A program made the translations under genes and the position numbers. The notes under the pieces were generated by a model. That model made no database searches, had not been told where the DNA came from, and saw only the letters and a list, made by a program, of their open reading frames with translations. 64,000 bases of DNA, taken from positions 124,001-188,000 of the forward strand of contig JAXMOG010000002.1 of the NCBI GenBank assembly GCA_034670065.1, written 5' to 3'. Shown piece after piece: positions 17,145 through 24,665 of this stretch (position 1 is the stretch's first letter; each line of letters starts with the position of its first letter). Source of the DNA: Mesobacterium_A sp034670065 (GTDB lineage Bacteria > Pseudomonadota > Alphaproteobacteria > Rhodobacterales > Rhodobacteraceae).

Positions 17145-17477
17145 ATGCTTATGTATTCTAATCGCGCTAAATACCACTTGGGCCAAGTCGTCCGCCACCG
17201 GAAGCACCCCTTCCGTGGTGTTGTTTTTGACGTAGATCCAAAGTTCTCTAACACCGAAGAATGGTATCAGGCGATCCCGTCCGAGAGTCGCCCGCCAAAG
17301 GAACAGCCATTCTATCACCTTCTGGCCGAAAACGATCAAAGCTACTATGTGGCCTACGTTTCAGAACAGAACCTGACGGTAGACTACTCGGGTCAGCCAG
17401 TGGATCATCCGGATCTGCCTGATCTGTTCGGCAAATTCGAAGACGGTGCCTACGCCCTGCATTTTCAAATGAATTAA
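17145..17477 (+). CDS. hspQ: Heat shock protein HspQ
   Basis: A 110-residue protein with the HspQ/YccV hemimethylated-DNA-binding-like fold: YHLGQVVRHRKHPFRGVVFDVDP, then PFYHLLAENDQSYYVAYVSEQNL and a C-terminal ALHFQMN. In enterobacteria HspQ tunes Lon protease and affects DnaA stability. The ribosome site AAAGGG (to 17141) lies 3 bases from ATG 17145 and 9 bases from ATG 17151; either is possible. It has its own strong terminator. No heat-shock promoter was clearly identified. Confidence 0.9.
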   Translation: MLMYSNRAKYHLGQVVRHRKHPFRGVVFDVDPKFSNTEEWYQAIPSESRPPKEQPFYHLLAENDQSYYVAYVSEQNLTVDYSGQPVDHPDLPDLFGKFEDGAYALHFQMN

Positions 17478-17510
17478 TCTCCGGCTCGTTGCTCACTTGT
17501 CCGAAGTTGA

Positions 17511-17541
17511 AACCGCCTCGCGCCCACCGCGAGGCGGTTTT
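17511..17541. terminator. Terminator between hspQ and the gamma-glutamyltransferase gene
   Basis: A 12-bp perfect stem AACCGCCTCGCG / CGCGAGGCGGTT with loop CCCAC, then TTTT. It sits between convergent genes, strong for the plus strand. Confidence 0.9.
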
Positions 17542-17553
17542 CGTTTGAGTGGT

Positions 17554-19134
17554 TTAGTAACCCAGCGCGCAGCCATCCTTGCGTGGATCCGACGCACCTT
17601 CCAGCACACCACTGTCATGCAACACAATCGCTTGCGCTCCGCCGATTGGGGGATCGGGGATGATGACGTTGTGGCCCATTTCCGCCAACTCGGCCCGCAC
17701 TTTATCGCTGTAGCCGCGTTCAACCGCCAGTGTGCCATCGCGTTCCGCAAAGCTGCGCGGCGCGTCCAATGCAGCTTGGGGTGCAAGACCAAAATCGGTA
17801 ATATTAGTTAGAACGCGCGCATGGCCATTCGGTTGGTACTGTCCGCCCATCACGCCAAACGGCATCTTTACCTTGCCACCTTCACGCAAAACGGCGGGGA
17901 TGATCGTGTGCATCGGGCGCTTTGTGCCGGCCAATTCGTTGGGATGACCAGCGGTCAGGTTGAAGCCCGCGCCACGGTTTTGGAACAGAATGCCAAATTT
18001 ATCAGACGCTAACCCAGAGCCAAACCCTTGAAAAATAGAGTAAATCAAAGAAACGACCATCCGGTCTCGGTCCACAACAGTGATGTAAATCGTATCCTTG
18101 TGGACAGCCTCGCTTAGTGCGCCTGGGGCGTCCATGGCGCGCTTGGGGTCAATCAAAGCGGCCAGCTTGCGCGCGGTGTCCATATCCAGCAAATGATCCA
18201 GGCCAGTCATATGTTCGGCATCCGCCAGGAAACGATCCCGCGCATTATAAGCCAGTTTGGCTGCTTCAGCTTCGATATGCGCCCGCTCTGCGCCGAATGG
18301 ATCCATCCCGGCGATGTCAAATTGCGACAGAATGTTCAGCAGCAAGATCGCAATGGCCCCTTGCCCGTTCGGCGGATGCTCCAAAAGTTCCCGCCCGGCG
18401 TAGGAACCACTCACAGGTGTCCCCGGTGTAGCGGCTGTTGCGGCGAAATCTTCGGCAGTGTGCACCCCACCGCCCGCGTTCAAAACGGCCAGCATGTCTT
18501 CCATGACTTCACCGGTGTAGAACCCATCGCGCCCCTGCGCGGCAATCCGGCGCAAAACCTCTGCTTGTCCGGGCAGACGGAACATGTCGCCAACCTTTGG
18601 CACTTTGCCTGTCGGCAGAAACCAACGTTTGCCATGGCCTTGCAGGCGCAGTTCATCCCGTGTCCAATCAAATGCAACGCGTGGGCTGACAGGAACGCCG
18701 TTTTCAAAATAGGGGATCACGGGCGCAAGGCTGTCGGCCAAACCCAATTTGCCCCATTTCTCCGACATATGGCAAAACGCATCAATTGCACCGGGAATGG
18801 AAACCGCTTCCGGCCCTGCAAGGGGTACGGTTTTGTGCCCCATATCCCGAAGTCTGGCTGCGCTTGCCGCGGCAGGCGCACGGCCAGAACCATTTAGGGC
18901 AAACACGTCTTCGGTGCCTGCCGGTGAAACCAAGGCGAAACAATCTCCTCCGATTCCAGTCATTTGTGGCTCGCACAGGCCCAACAGAACAGCGCCTGCA
19001 ATGGCCGCGTCCATGGCATTGCCGCCCTGCTTCAGGATATCTATGGCCAATTGAGAGGCCAGCGGGTGTGATGTGGCACACATGCCGTTGGTGGCAAAGA
19101 CGGCTGACCGTCCCGGCACATGAAAATCGCGCAT
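17554..19134 (-). CDS. ggt: Gamma-glutamyltransferase family protein
   Basis: A 526-residue Ntn-hydrolase proenzyme. The self-cleaving nucleophile is Thr348 in VHKDTIYITVVDRD, close to the family pattern (T-T-H-x-x-V-V-D) though with Ile after the Thr. Substrate-binding segments GNAMDAAIAGAVLLG and EPQMTGIGGDCF are present. I chose ATG 19134 (MRDFHVPGRSAVFATNGM), which has AGGAG upstream; the open frame extends to 19185. No signal peptide is seen, so it may be cytoplasmic, acting on glutathione or other gamma-glutamyl compounds (some relatives are cephalosporin acylases). gshB lies 2 kb away but in another unit. Confidence 0.88.
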   Translation of the reverse strand: MRDFHVPGRSAVFATNGMCATSHPLASQLAIDILKQGGNAMDAAIAGAVLLGLCEPQMTGIGGDCFALVSPAGTEDVFALNGSGRAPAAASAARLRDMGHKTVPLAGPEAVSIPGAIDAFCHMSEKWGKLGLADSLAPVIPYFENGVPVSPRVAFDWTRDELRLQGHGKRWFLPTGKVPKVGDMFRLPGQAEVLRRIAAQGRDGFYTGEVMEDMLAVLNAGGGVHTAEDFAATAATPGTPVSGSYAGRELLEHPPNGQGAIAILLLNILSQFDIAGMDPFGAERAHIEAEAAKLAYNARDRFLADAEHMTGLDHLLDMDTARKLAALIDPKRAMDAPGALSEAVHKDTIYITVVDRDRMVVSLIYSIFQGFGSGLASDKFGILFQNRGAGFNLTAGHPNELAGTKRPMHTIIPAVLREGGKVKMPFGVMGGQYQPNGHARVLTNITDFGLAPQAALDAPRSFAERDGTLAVERGYSDKVRAELAEMGHNVIIPDPPIGGAQAIVLHDSGVLEGASDPRKDGCALGY

Positions 19135-19190
19135 CGCTATACTCCTGTTTGAAGCGGAGAATAGGCACACATTTGGTGGCGTCAATCAGT

Positions 19191-19290
19191 GGGAGAGAGT
19201 TCCGGTGCCGCACACTAGGTGGGGGCTGTAAACGGTACGGCACCGGATGAAGCATTTGCAGCTTACAAGAACAGTATATGCCGGTGGATT
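19191..19290 (+). ncRNA. Candidate structured RNA, tandem copy A
   Basis: The interval 19135-19640 has no gene but holds two copies of one pattern. Copy A: AGTT (19198), a 10-bp perfect stem TCCGGTGCCG / CGGCACCGGA (19201-19210 with 19238-19247), a loop with GGTGGGGGCTG (19218-19228) and AAACG, then GAAGC-N5-GCAGCT (19249-19263), ending ATGCCGGTG (19278-19286). The loop GGCTG can pair with the downstream CAGCT as a possible pseudoknot. A short hairpin GCCCT-ttc-AGGGC follows at 19316-19328. The stem sequence differs from copy B but still pairs, which supports an RNA structure. Strand (+, same as comM) is inferred from the purine-rich conserved loop; family unknown. Confidence 0.55.
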
Positions 19291-19429
19291 CGGGCCGGAG
19301 TAGGCTGCCAATCAGGCCCTTTCAGGGCACGGTTAATTTGGCCGAAAAAGCTGCGACACGTCAGACTGAAATGCAGAAAGACAGTCGGCAGATGACGTCA
19401 ATTCCAAGTCGCGAAATTCGTATTTTGGG

Positions 19430-19524
19430 GGGAGGTAGTTCCTCGACGCTGGGTACTGGGTGGGGGCTGAAACGACCCGGCGTCGAGGGAAGCTTTTTGC
19501 AGCTACACCTATGTTATGCCGGTG
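19430..19524 (+). ncRNA. Candidate structured RNA, tandem copy B
   Basis: Same pattern as copy A, 239 bases downstream and almost the same length (88 versus 89 bases from AGTT to the end of ATGCCGGTG). AGTT is at 19437. The outer stem is CCTCGACGC / GCGTCGAGG (19441-19449 with 19480-19488) and an inner stem GGGT / ACCC follows. The identical loop GGTGGGGGCTG is at 19459-19469, then AAACG, GAAGC-N6-GCAGCT (19489-19504) and ATGCCGGTG (19516-19524). Downstream, TTTCGC...GCGAAA and a GTTTTT run (to about 19560) look terminator-like. It could be an sRNA pair, or a tandem leader element of comM. I do not recognise the family. Confidence 0.55.
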
Positions 19525-19640
19525 TTTCGCGGCGCGAATGCGGCGAAAAATCGTGTTTTTCCAGTTATTTACCGCCTGACTGTTAACGATTTGGAAACGT
19601 TTATCCGTAAACGCTTGGATTGTCGTCGAAGGGTGGGGAA

Positions 19641-21155
19641 ATGGTAGCATTGGCCTATACGGTTGCGTTTGAGGGGGTGGAGGCGCGCCCTGTTCAAGTG
19701 CAATGTGCGGTCACTCCTGGGTTGCCTGCGTTCTCCATTGTAGGCCTGCCAGACAAAGCAGTGAGCGAGGCGCGCGATCGGGTGCGCAACGCGCTCTCGG
19801 CACTGGCCATTGCGCTGCCCTCCAAACGGATCACCATCAACCTGTCGCCGGCCGATTTGCCCAAAGAAGGGTCACATTTCGACCTGCCAATCGCGATTGC
19901 CCTTCTCGCTGCGTTGGATGTTTTGCCAGCCGATGCTGTTGAGGGCACTCTTGCCCTGGGGGAATTGTCGCTGGATGGCACATTGGTGTCGGTGATTGGT
20001 GCTTTGCCTGCGGCCATGACAGCGGCCGAAGAATCGCGCGTGTTGCTTTGCCCGCGGTCCTGCGGGGCAGAAGCCGCCTGGGTTGGCGCCGCTCAGGTGA
20101 TTGGTGCCAGTAGTTTGTTGGATGTGGTTCGTCACTATACCGGGCAACATCCACTGACCCCATGTGAACCAGGAGAGGCGCATGCGCCGGTTCTGGAAAA
20201 AGATCTGCGTGATGTGCGTGGGCAGGAACGGGCCAAACGCGCATTGGAAATCGCAGCGGCGGGGCGTCATCATTTGATGATGGTTGGAACACCGGGTTCG
20301 GGCAAATCCATGCTGGCCGCGCGCATGCCCAGTATCTTGCCGCCTCTTTCAGCGGTCGAGGCATTGGAAACCTCCATGATCCACTCCTTGGCGGGGCTAT
20401 TGGATGAAGGGGGCATCTCTCGCCAACGCCCGTTTCGGGAACCGCATCATACGGCCAGTATGGCCGCCATCGTTGGTGGCGGGCGCACCGCGCAACCCGG
20501 AGAGATCAGCCTGGCCCACAACGGTGTCTTGTTCATGGATGAGTTTCCGGAATTCCCGCGGATGGTCTTGGAAACCCTGCGCCAACCCATCGAATCCAGT
20601 CAGGTGATGGTGGCACGTGCAAGCGCACATATCAGCTATCCGTGCCGGTTTCTTTTGGTGGCCGCTGCCAATCCCTGTAAATGCGGCTATCTCAGTGATC
20701 CGGCACGTGCGTGTTCGCGCGCGCCTGTATGTGGAGAGGATTATCTGGGGCGAATTTCCGGGCCGCTGATGGATCGTTTTGACCTGCGCGTTGATGTGCC
20801 GCCAGTTGCCTTTACGGACTTGGACTTACCGCCCTCGGGGGATGACAGTGCGGCCGTTGCACACCGTGTCGCCGTTGCGCGTGATATCCAAAACCAAAGG
20901 TATGATGCTTTGCCGTCTGTCCGAACCAATGCCGACATCTCTGGCCAGGTGCTGGAAGATGCGGCCAGCCCTGATTCTGAAGCACGTGCGTTGATGCTGA
21001 AAGCGGCAGAACGGTTTGGCCTGTCGGCAAGAGGCTACCACCGCGTTTTGCGTGTCGCCCGGACAATTGCTGATCTGGATGGGGCCGACACATTGCGCCG
21101 CCCCCATGTGGCCGAAGCTTTGGGATACCGCCTGGCAGGGTTGAAAGACCTTTGA
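19641..21155 (+). CDS. comM: YifB/ComM family Mg-chelatase-like AAA+ ATPase
   Basis: A 504-residue protein. An N-terminal ChlI/Lon-like domain (VQCAVTPGLPAFSIVGLPDKAVSEA, about 17-40) is followed by an AAA+ core with Walker A GTPGSGKS, Walker B VLFMDEFPEF and a Cys-rich insertion (NPCKCGYLSDPARACSRAP). A C-terminal Mg-chelatase domain completes it. In naturally competent bacteria ComM is a hexameric helicase that speeds branch migration of incoming ssDNA. ATG 19641 is preceded by GGTGGGGAA; an in-frame TTG at 19620 is less likely. Two RNA-like repeats lie upstream. It converges on gshB with a gap of only three bases. Confidence 0.94.
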   Translation: MVALAYTVAFEGVEARPVQVQCAVTPGLPAFSIVGLPDKAVSEARDRVRNALSALAIALPSKRITINLSPADLPKEGSHFDLPIAIALLAALDVLPADAVEGTLALGELSLDGTLVSVIGALPAAMTAAEESRVLLCPRSCGAEAAWVGAAQVIGASSLLDVVRHYTGQHPLTPCEPGEAHAPVLEKDLRDVRGQERAKRALEIAAAGRHHLMMVGTPGSGKSMLAARMPSILPPLSAVEALETSMIHSLAGLLDEGGISRQRPFREPHHTASMAAIVGGGRTAQPGEISLAHNGVLFMDEFPEFPRMVLETLRQPIESSQVMVARASAHISYPCRFLLVAAANPCKCGYLSDPARACSRAPVCGEDYLGRISGPLMDRFDLRVDVPPVAFTDLDLPPSGDDSAAVAHRVAVARDIQNQRYDALPSVRTNADISGQVLEDAASPDSEARALMLKAAERFGLSARGYHRVLRVARTIADLDGADTLRRPHVAEALGYRLAGLKDL

Positions 21156-21158
21156 CCG

Positions 21159-22094
21159 TTAAGTCAGTTTGCCTTCAATCGCTTGCCAGATCTTCTCTGC
21201 CACATTGATTCCGTCGAACCGTTCCAGTTCCTGAATGCCGGTGGGTGATGTGACGTTGATTTCCGTCAGATAATCGCCAATGACGTCAATCCCAACAAAC
21301 ACCTGACCTTTTTCCTTAAGAAGTGGCCCAATGGTCGCGCAGATTTCAAGATCACGTTCTGTCAGTTCCACCTTTTCGGGACGCCCGCCAACATGCATGT
21401 TGGACCGCGTTTCGCCCTTGGCGGGCACACGATTGATTGCTCCAACCGGCGCGCCATCCACCAAGATGACCCGTTTGTCGCCCTTGGTTACGGCGGGTAG
21501 GTATTTCTGGACAATCAGCGGCTCGCGCGAAAACCCAGTGAACAATTCATGCAAGGAGCTGAGGTTGCGATCGTTGGCATCCAGCCGGAAAACACCCGCG
21601 CCGCCATTGCCATACAATGGCTTCAAGATGATATCGCCATGCTTTTCTTTGAACGCTCTGATCGTTGTAAGATCACGGGCAATGGTTGTGGGCGGTGTCA
21701 GTTGCGGGAAGTCCAGCACCAACAGTTTTTCCGGGTAATTCCGGACCCAGAACGGGTCATTAACCACCAACGTGTTTGGCATCAAACGGTCCAGCAGATG
21801 GGTGGTGGTGATGTAGTGCATATCAAACGGTGGATCCTGACGCAGCCAGACCACGTCGAAATCGGCCAACGCAACCACCTGCATTTCCCCAAGGATGGCG
21901 TGATTCCCCTGAACCCGCTGCACCGTCAGGCTTTGCCCGCGCGCGGTAATTTGGCCTTCTTCAAAGGCCAGGTGGTCAGGTGTGTAATAAAACAGCTCAT
22001 GCCCTCTGGCCTGTGCCTCTTCGGCCAGGCGGAATGTGCTGTCAGCATTGATGTCGATCGGACCGATCGGGTCCATCTGGAAGGCGATCTTCAT
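21159..22094 (-). CDS. gshB: Glutathione synthase
   Basis: A 311-residue ATP-grasp ligase that joins gamma-glutamylcysteine and glycine. Start MKIAFQMDPIGPIDINADS is the family signature. WLRQDPPFDMHYITTTHLLD, the ATP-grasp glycine loop KPLYGNGGAGVFRL and the C-terminal NVTSPTGIQELER are all present. It forms the end of a minus-strand group rsmI-yraN-gshB, which faces the LpoA-like lipoprotein gene; this arrangement is conserved in alphaproteobacteria. Confidence 0.96.
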   Translation of the reverse strand: MKIAFQMDPIGPIDINADSTFRLAEEAQARGHELFYYTPDHLAFEEGQITARGQSLTVQRVQGNHAILGEMQVVALADFDVVWLRQDPPFDMHYITTTHLLDRLMPNTLVVNDPFWVRNYPEKLLVLDFPQLTPPTTIARDLTTIRAFKEKHGDIILKPLYGNGGAGVFRLDANDRNLSSLHELFTGFSREPLIVQKYLPAVTKGDKRVILVDGAPVGAINRVPAKGETRSNMHVGGRPEKVELTERDLEICATIGPLLKEKGQVFVGIDVIGDYLTEINVTSPTGIQELERFDGINVAEKIWQAIEGKLT

Positions 22095-22154
22095 TGGGTT
22101 CCCCGCGATTGCGCAATGTATACATGGCGCAACGTGGCAAGGGGTGCAACGGGA

Positions 22155-22550
22155 TCACATCGCGCCGAACGCGTTTTCCAAAATAGAAACCTGTCCGGCG
22201 TCATTTACCATCGCCAGATCAAATCGCATTTCAGACAGGCTGCCGCGGGGTTGTGTCCCTGCGTATTCTTCGGCTGAGCGCGTGATCCGGGTGATTTGCC
22301 GCTGAGAAAGTGACTGCGCGGCCCGGTGAAAATTTCGCGCTTTCTTTACTTCGACAAAGACCAAAACATCGCCATCGGCGAAGACAATGTCGATTTCACC
22401 ACCACGTCCCCGCCAGCGATGCGCCCGAAATTGCATTCCGCGCCGCAGGTATTGACGTGCTACACCGCGCTCAGCCGCCAACCCGGATTCATAAGTTTTG
22501 TTGCGATGCTGCGCCTTACGTTGAGTGTTCGGTGTCGGCATCGTTGTCAT
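22155..22550 (-). CDS. yraN: YraN family (UPF0102) endonuclease-like protein
   Basis: A 131-residue protein with the restriction-endonuclease-like core of UPF0102: GLAAERGVARQYLRRGM, then RGRGGEIDIVFADGDVLVFVEVKKA with the Asp and Glu-x-Lys metal-binding residues. The family role is uncertain, probably a nuclease in DNA processing. I chose ATG 22550 because GAAGGA lies 8 bases upstream; ATGs at 22559 and 22541 are alternatives. It overlaps the end of rsmI by 35 bases. Confidence 0.88.
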   Translation of the reverse strand: MTTMPTPNTQRKAQHRNKTYESGLAAERGVARQYLRRGMQFRAHRWRGRGGEIDIVFADGDVLVFVEVKKARNFHRAAQSLSQRQITRITRSAEEYAGTQPRGSLSEMRFDLAMVNDAGQVSILENAFGAM

Positions 22551-23409
22551 CCATCGCATCCTTCAGCTGCATCGCCTGTTGATAAAGCTGACGACGTGGA
22601 AGCCCAAGCGCAACGGCAACCGCCGTGGCCGCATCACGCACAGACATCGTTTTCAGCGCATCACTCAGCGCCAAGGATACGTCCGATACATTAAGCGTTT
22701 CCAAACTTTGTCTGTCCACCACGACAACAATTTCGCCTTTAGGCGGGGCACCGGCATAGCTTTCGGCCAGTTCGGTCAGGGTTCCGCGCCGTGCCTCTTC
22801 AAATTTCTTGGTTAATTCCCGGCAAACAGCTGCGGCGCGTGTTCCGCCCAGCACGTCTGCCGCATCAGCCAGCATCGCGCCCACACGTTTGGGGCTCTCA
22901 TAAAACACCAAGGTTGCTGGTACGAGCGCCAGTTCCTGCAGTGTCTTGCGCCGTGCGGCCCGCGCATTTGGCAAAAACCCTGCAAACAAAACGCGGTCTG
23001 TTGGCAAAGCAGCAATGCTAAGCGCAGCGGCCAAAGCAGTGGGGCCAGGGGCAGAAGTGACGGGCAATTCTTCTTCAATTGCAGCGCGCGCCAGGTCGAA
23101 CCCCGGATCTGCAATCAGGGGCGTGCCCGCTTCGGACGCGTAGGCAACCGATTTCTCGGCCGAAAGCTCTGCCAGAAGTCGTGGTCGTGCGCGTGGGCCG
23201 TTATGGTCATGATACGGGATCAGCGGACGCTCGCCGACGGGTATGCCGTGAATGTCCATTAGGCGCCGTAAACTGCGGGTGTCTTCGGCCGCCAGAATAT
23301 CAGCGCTGGCCAAAATATCCAGTGCCCGCAATGTGATATCGCGCGCATTGCCGATCGGAGTCGCCACCAGGTAGAGCCCCGGCGCAAGCTTACGCTTTTC
23401 TGGAATCAT
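22516..23409 (-). CDS. rsmI: 16S rRNA (cytidine1402-2'-O)-methyltransferase
   Basis: A 297-residue tetrapyrrole-methylase-fold enzyme that methylates the ribose of C1402 in the 30S decoding centre. Signature segments: GLYLVATPIGNARDITLRAL, AEDTRSLRRL, YHDHNGP, EAGTPLIADPGFDL and PLPTDRVLFAGF-like. I prefer ATG 23409 (MIPEKRKLAPG) to the in-frame GTG at 23421. It is divergent from the lipoprotein gene at 23496 and overlaps yraN. Confidence 0.95.
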   Translation of the reverse strand: MIPEKRKLAPGLYLVATPIGNARDITLRALDILASADILAAEDTRSLRRLMDIHGIPVGERPLIPYHDHNGPRARPRLLAELSAEKSVAYASEAGTPLIADPGFDLARAAIEEELPVTSAPGPTALAAALSIAALPTDRVLFAGFLPNARAARRKTLQELALVPATLVFYESPKRVGAMLADAADVLGGTRAAAVCRELTKKFEEARRGTLTELAESYAGAPPKGEIVVVVDRQSLETLNVSDVSLALSDALKTMSVRDAATAVAVALGLPRRQLYQQAMQLKDAMDDNDADTEHST

Positions 23410-23495
23410 GTCTGGACCCACCCGGATTGGCCGCTATTATCTGCTCAAAACTAGCGCAGGCCGAGCCGCGCGCGCATTTTGAGGGAGCTCGTATC

Positions 23496-24665
23496 ATGAT
23501 GACCGTTCTGACTAGGGCGCGCAAGGCCATCGCCAAAGGCTTGGCTGTTTTATCCATCGGCGCCTTGGCGGCGTGTGACCCAGGTATGATGCCGGGCGTG
23601 GGCGGAGGCGGCCCATCGGTTAACCCTGACAAACCCGTTCCTGTTGCACTATTGGTGCCACGGTCGGATCCGCAATCGCAAAACCTGCCGCGTGATTTGG
23701 AATATGCCGCGCGGATGGCTATGGCTGATCTGCAAGGCGTTCAGATTGATTTGCGGGTGTATGACACGGGCGGAAATGCCGGAACAGCTGCAGTTGTGGC
23801 CGAACAAGCGGTCAAAGAAGGCGCAAAGATCATCCTTGGGCCGCTGTACCAGCAGGCAGCGGTTGCGGCCAGTCAATCAGTTGCCAACAACGGCGTGAAC
23901 GTTCTGAGCTTTTCGAACAACCCAGAAATCGGCGGCAATAACCTGTTTGTTCTGGGTGATCTATTCGACACCCGTGCAAACCGTCTGATGGGCTATGCCG
24001 CACGTCAGGGCAAAAACAGAGTGGCCGTGCTGGCTGAAAACAGCACAGGCGGCGCGTTTGGCGCCAATGCCATCGCCCGCGCAGGCGCTCGCACTGGTGT
24101 AAGCGTTGTCGGCACTGCCAGCTATGATCTGGACGCACAAAGCCTGACATCTGCTATCTCGCAAGTGAAAGGATTTGTTTCCCAAGGGGCAGATGCTGTG
24201 TTCCTGACGGATAACTGGGATCAGGGGCTTAGCGTTGCGCTGCAACTTCTGCCCGAGCAGGGCGTGGATCCTTCTGTGACGCAATATCTGGGGCTGTCGC
24301 GTTGGGACGCGCGGCCAGACGGGTTCAACATTCGTGGTGTTGATGGCGGTTGGTTCGCCGTGCCTGACCGTTCCGCAATCGCGAATTTCGAAGCGCGCTT
24401 CCGTAGCCAGTATGGCAGCACCCCGCATCCATTGGCCGGATTGGCCTTTGATGGTATCGCGGCAATCGGCGCTTTGGTGGCTGAGGGCCGCCGCGACGCA
24501 CTGACCACCGGCGCACTGACGCAATCGGCTGGCTTCCAAGGCACGGGCGGTGTATTCCGTCTGTTGCCGGATGGTTCAAATGAACGGGCCTTGGCGATCG
24601 CGACTGTGCAAAATAATCAGGTGGTAATCCTTGACCCTGCCCCAACCAGCTTTGGCGGTTTCTGA
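23496..24665 (+). CDS. LpoA-like penicillin-binding-protein activator lipoprotein
   Basis: A 389-residue lipoprotein: signal segment ending in lipobox LAAC (Cys27), a Gly-rich linker, then a type I periplasmic-binding fold from about residue 45 (VPVALLVPRSDPQSQNLPRDLEYAARMA). In alphaproteobacteria this family sits divergently to rsmI and matches LpoA, the outer-membrane activator of penicillin-binding protein 1A; some databases call it an ABC solute-binding protein. It has no transporter genes beside it, which favours the LpoA-like role. ATG 23496 is immediately followed by a second ATG. It overlaps glnD by 35 bases. Confidence 0.85.
   Translation: MMTVLTRARKAIAKGLAVLSIGALAACDPGMMPGVGGGGPSVNPDKPVPVALLVPRSDPQSQNLPRDLEYAARMAMADLQGVQIDLRVYDTGGNAGTAAVVAEQAVKEGAKIILGPLYQQAAVAASQSVANNGVNVLSFSNNPEIGGNNLFVLGDLFDTRANRLMGYAARQGKNRVAVLAENSTGGAFGANAIARAGARTGVSVVGTASYDLDAQSLTSAISQVKGFVSQGADAVFLTDNWDQGLSVALQLLPEQGVDPSVTQYLGLSRWDARPDGFNIRGVDGGWFAVPDRSAIANFEARFRSQYGSTPHPLAGLAFDGIAAIGALVAEGRRDALTTGALTQSAGFQGTGGVFRLLPDGSNERALAIATVQNNQVVILDPAPTSFGGF

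Noticed and set aside
19135..19640. Tandem elements as a CRISPR array or mobile-element ends
   Set aside because: There are only two units, 239 bases apart, with diverged but pairing stems; no spacers, cas genes or transposase occur nearby.
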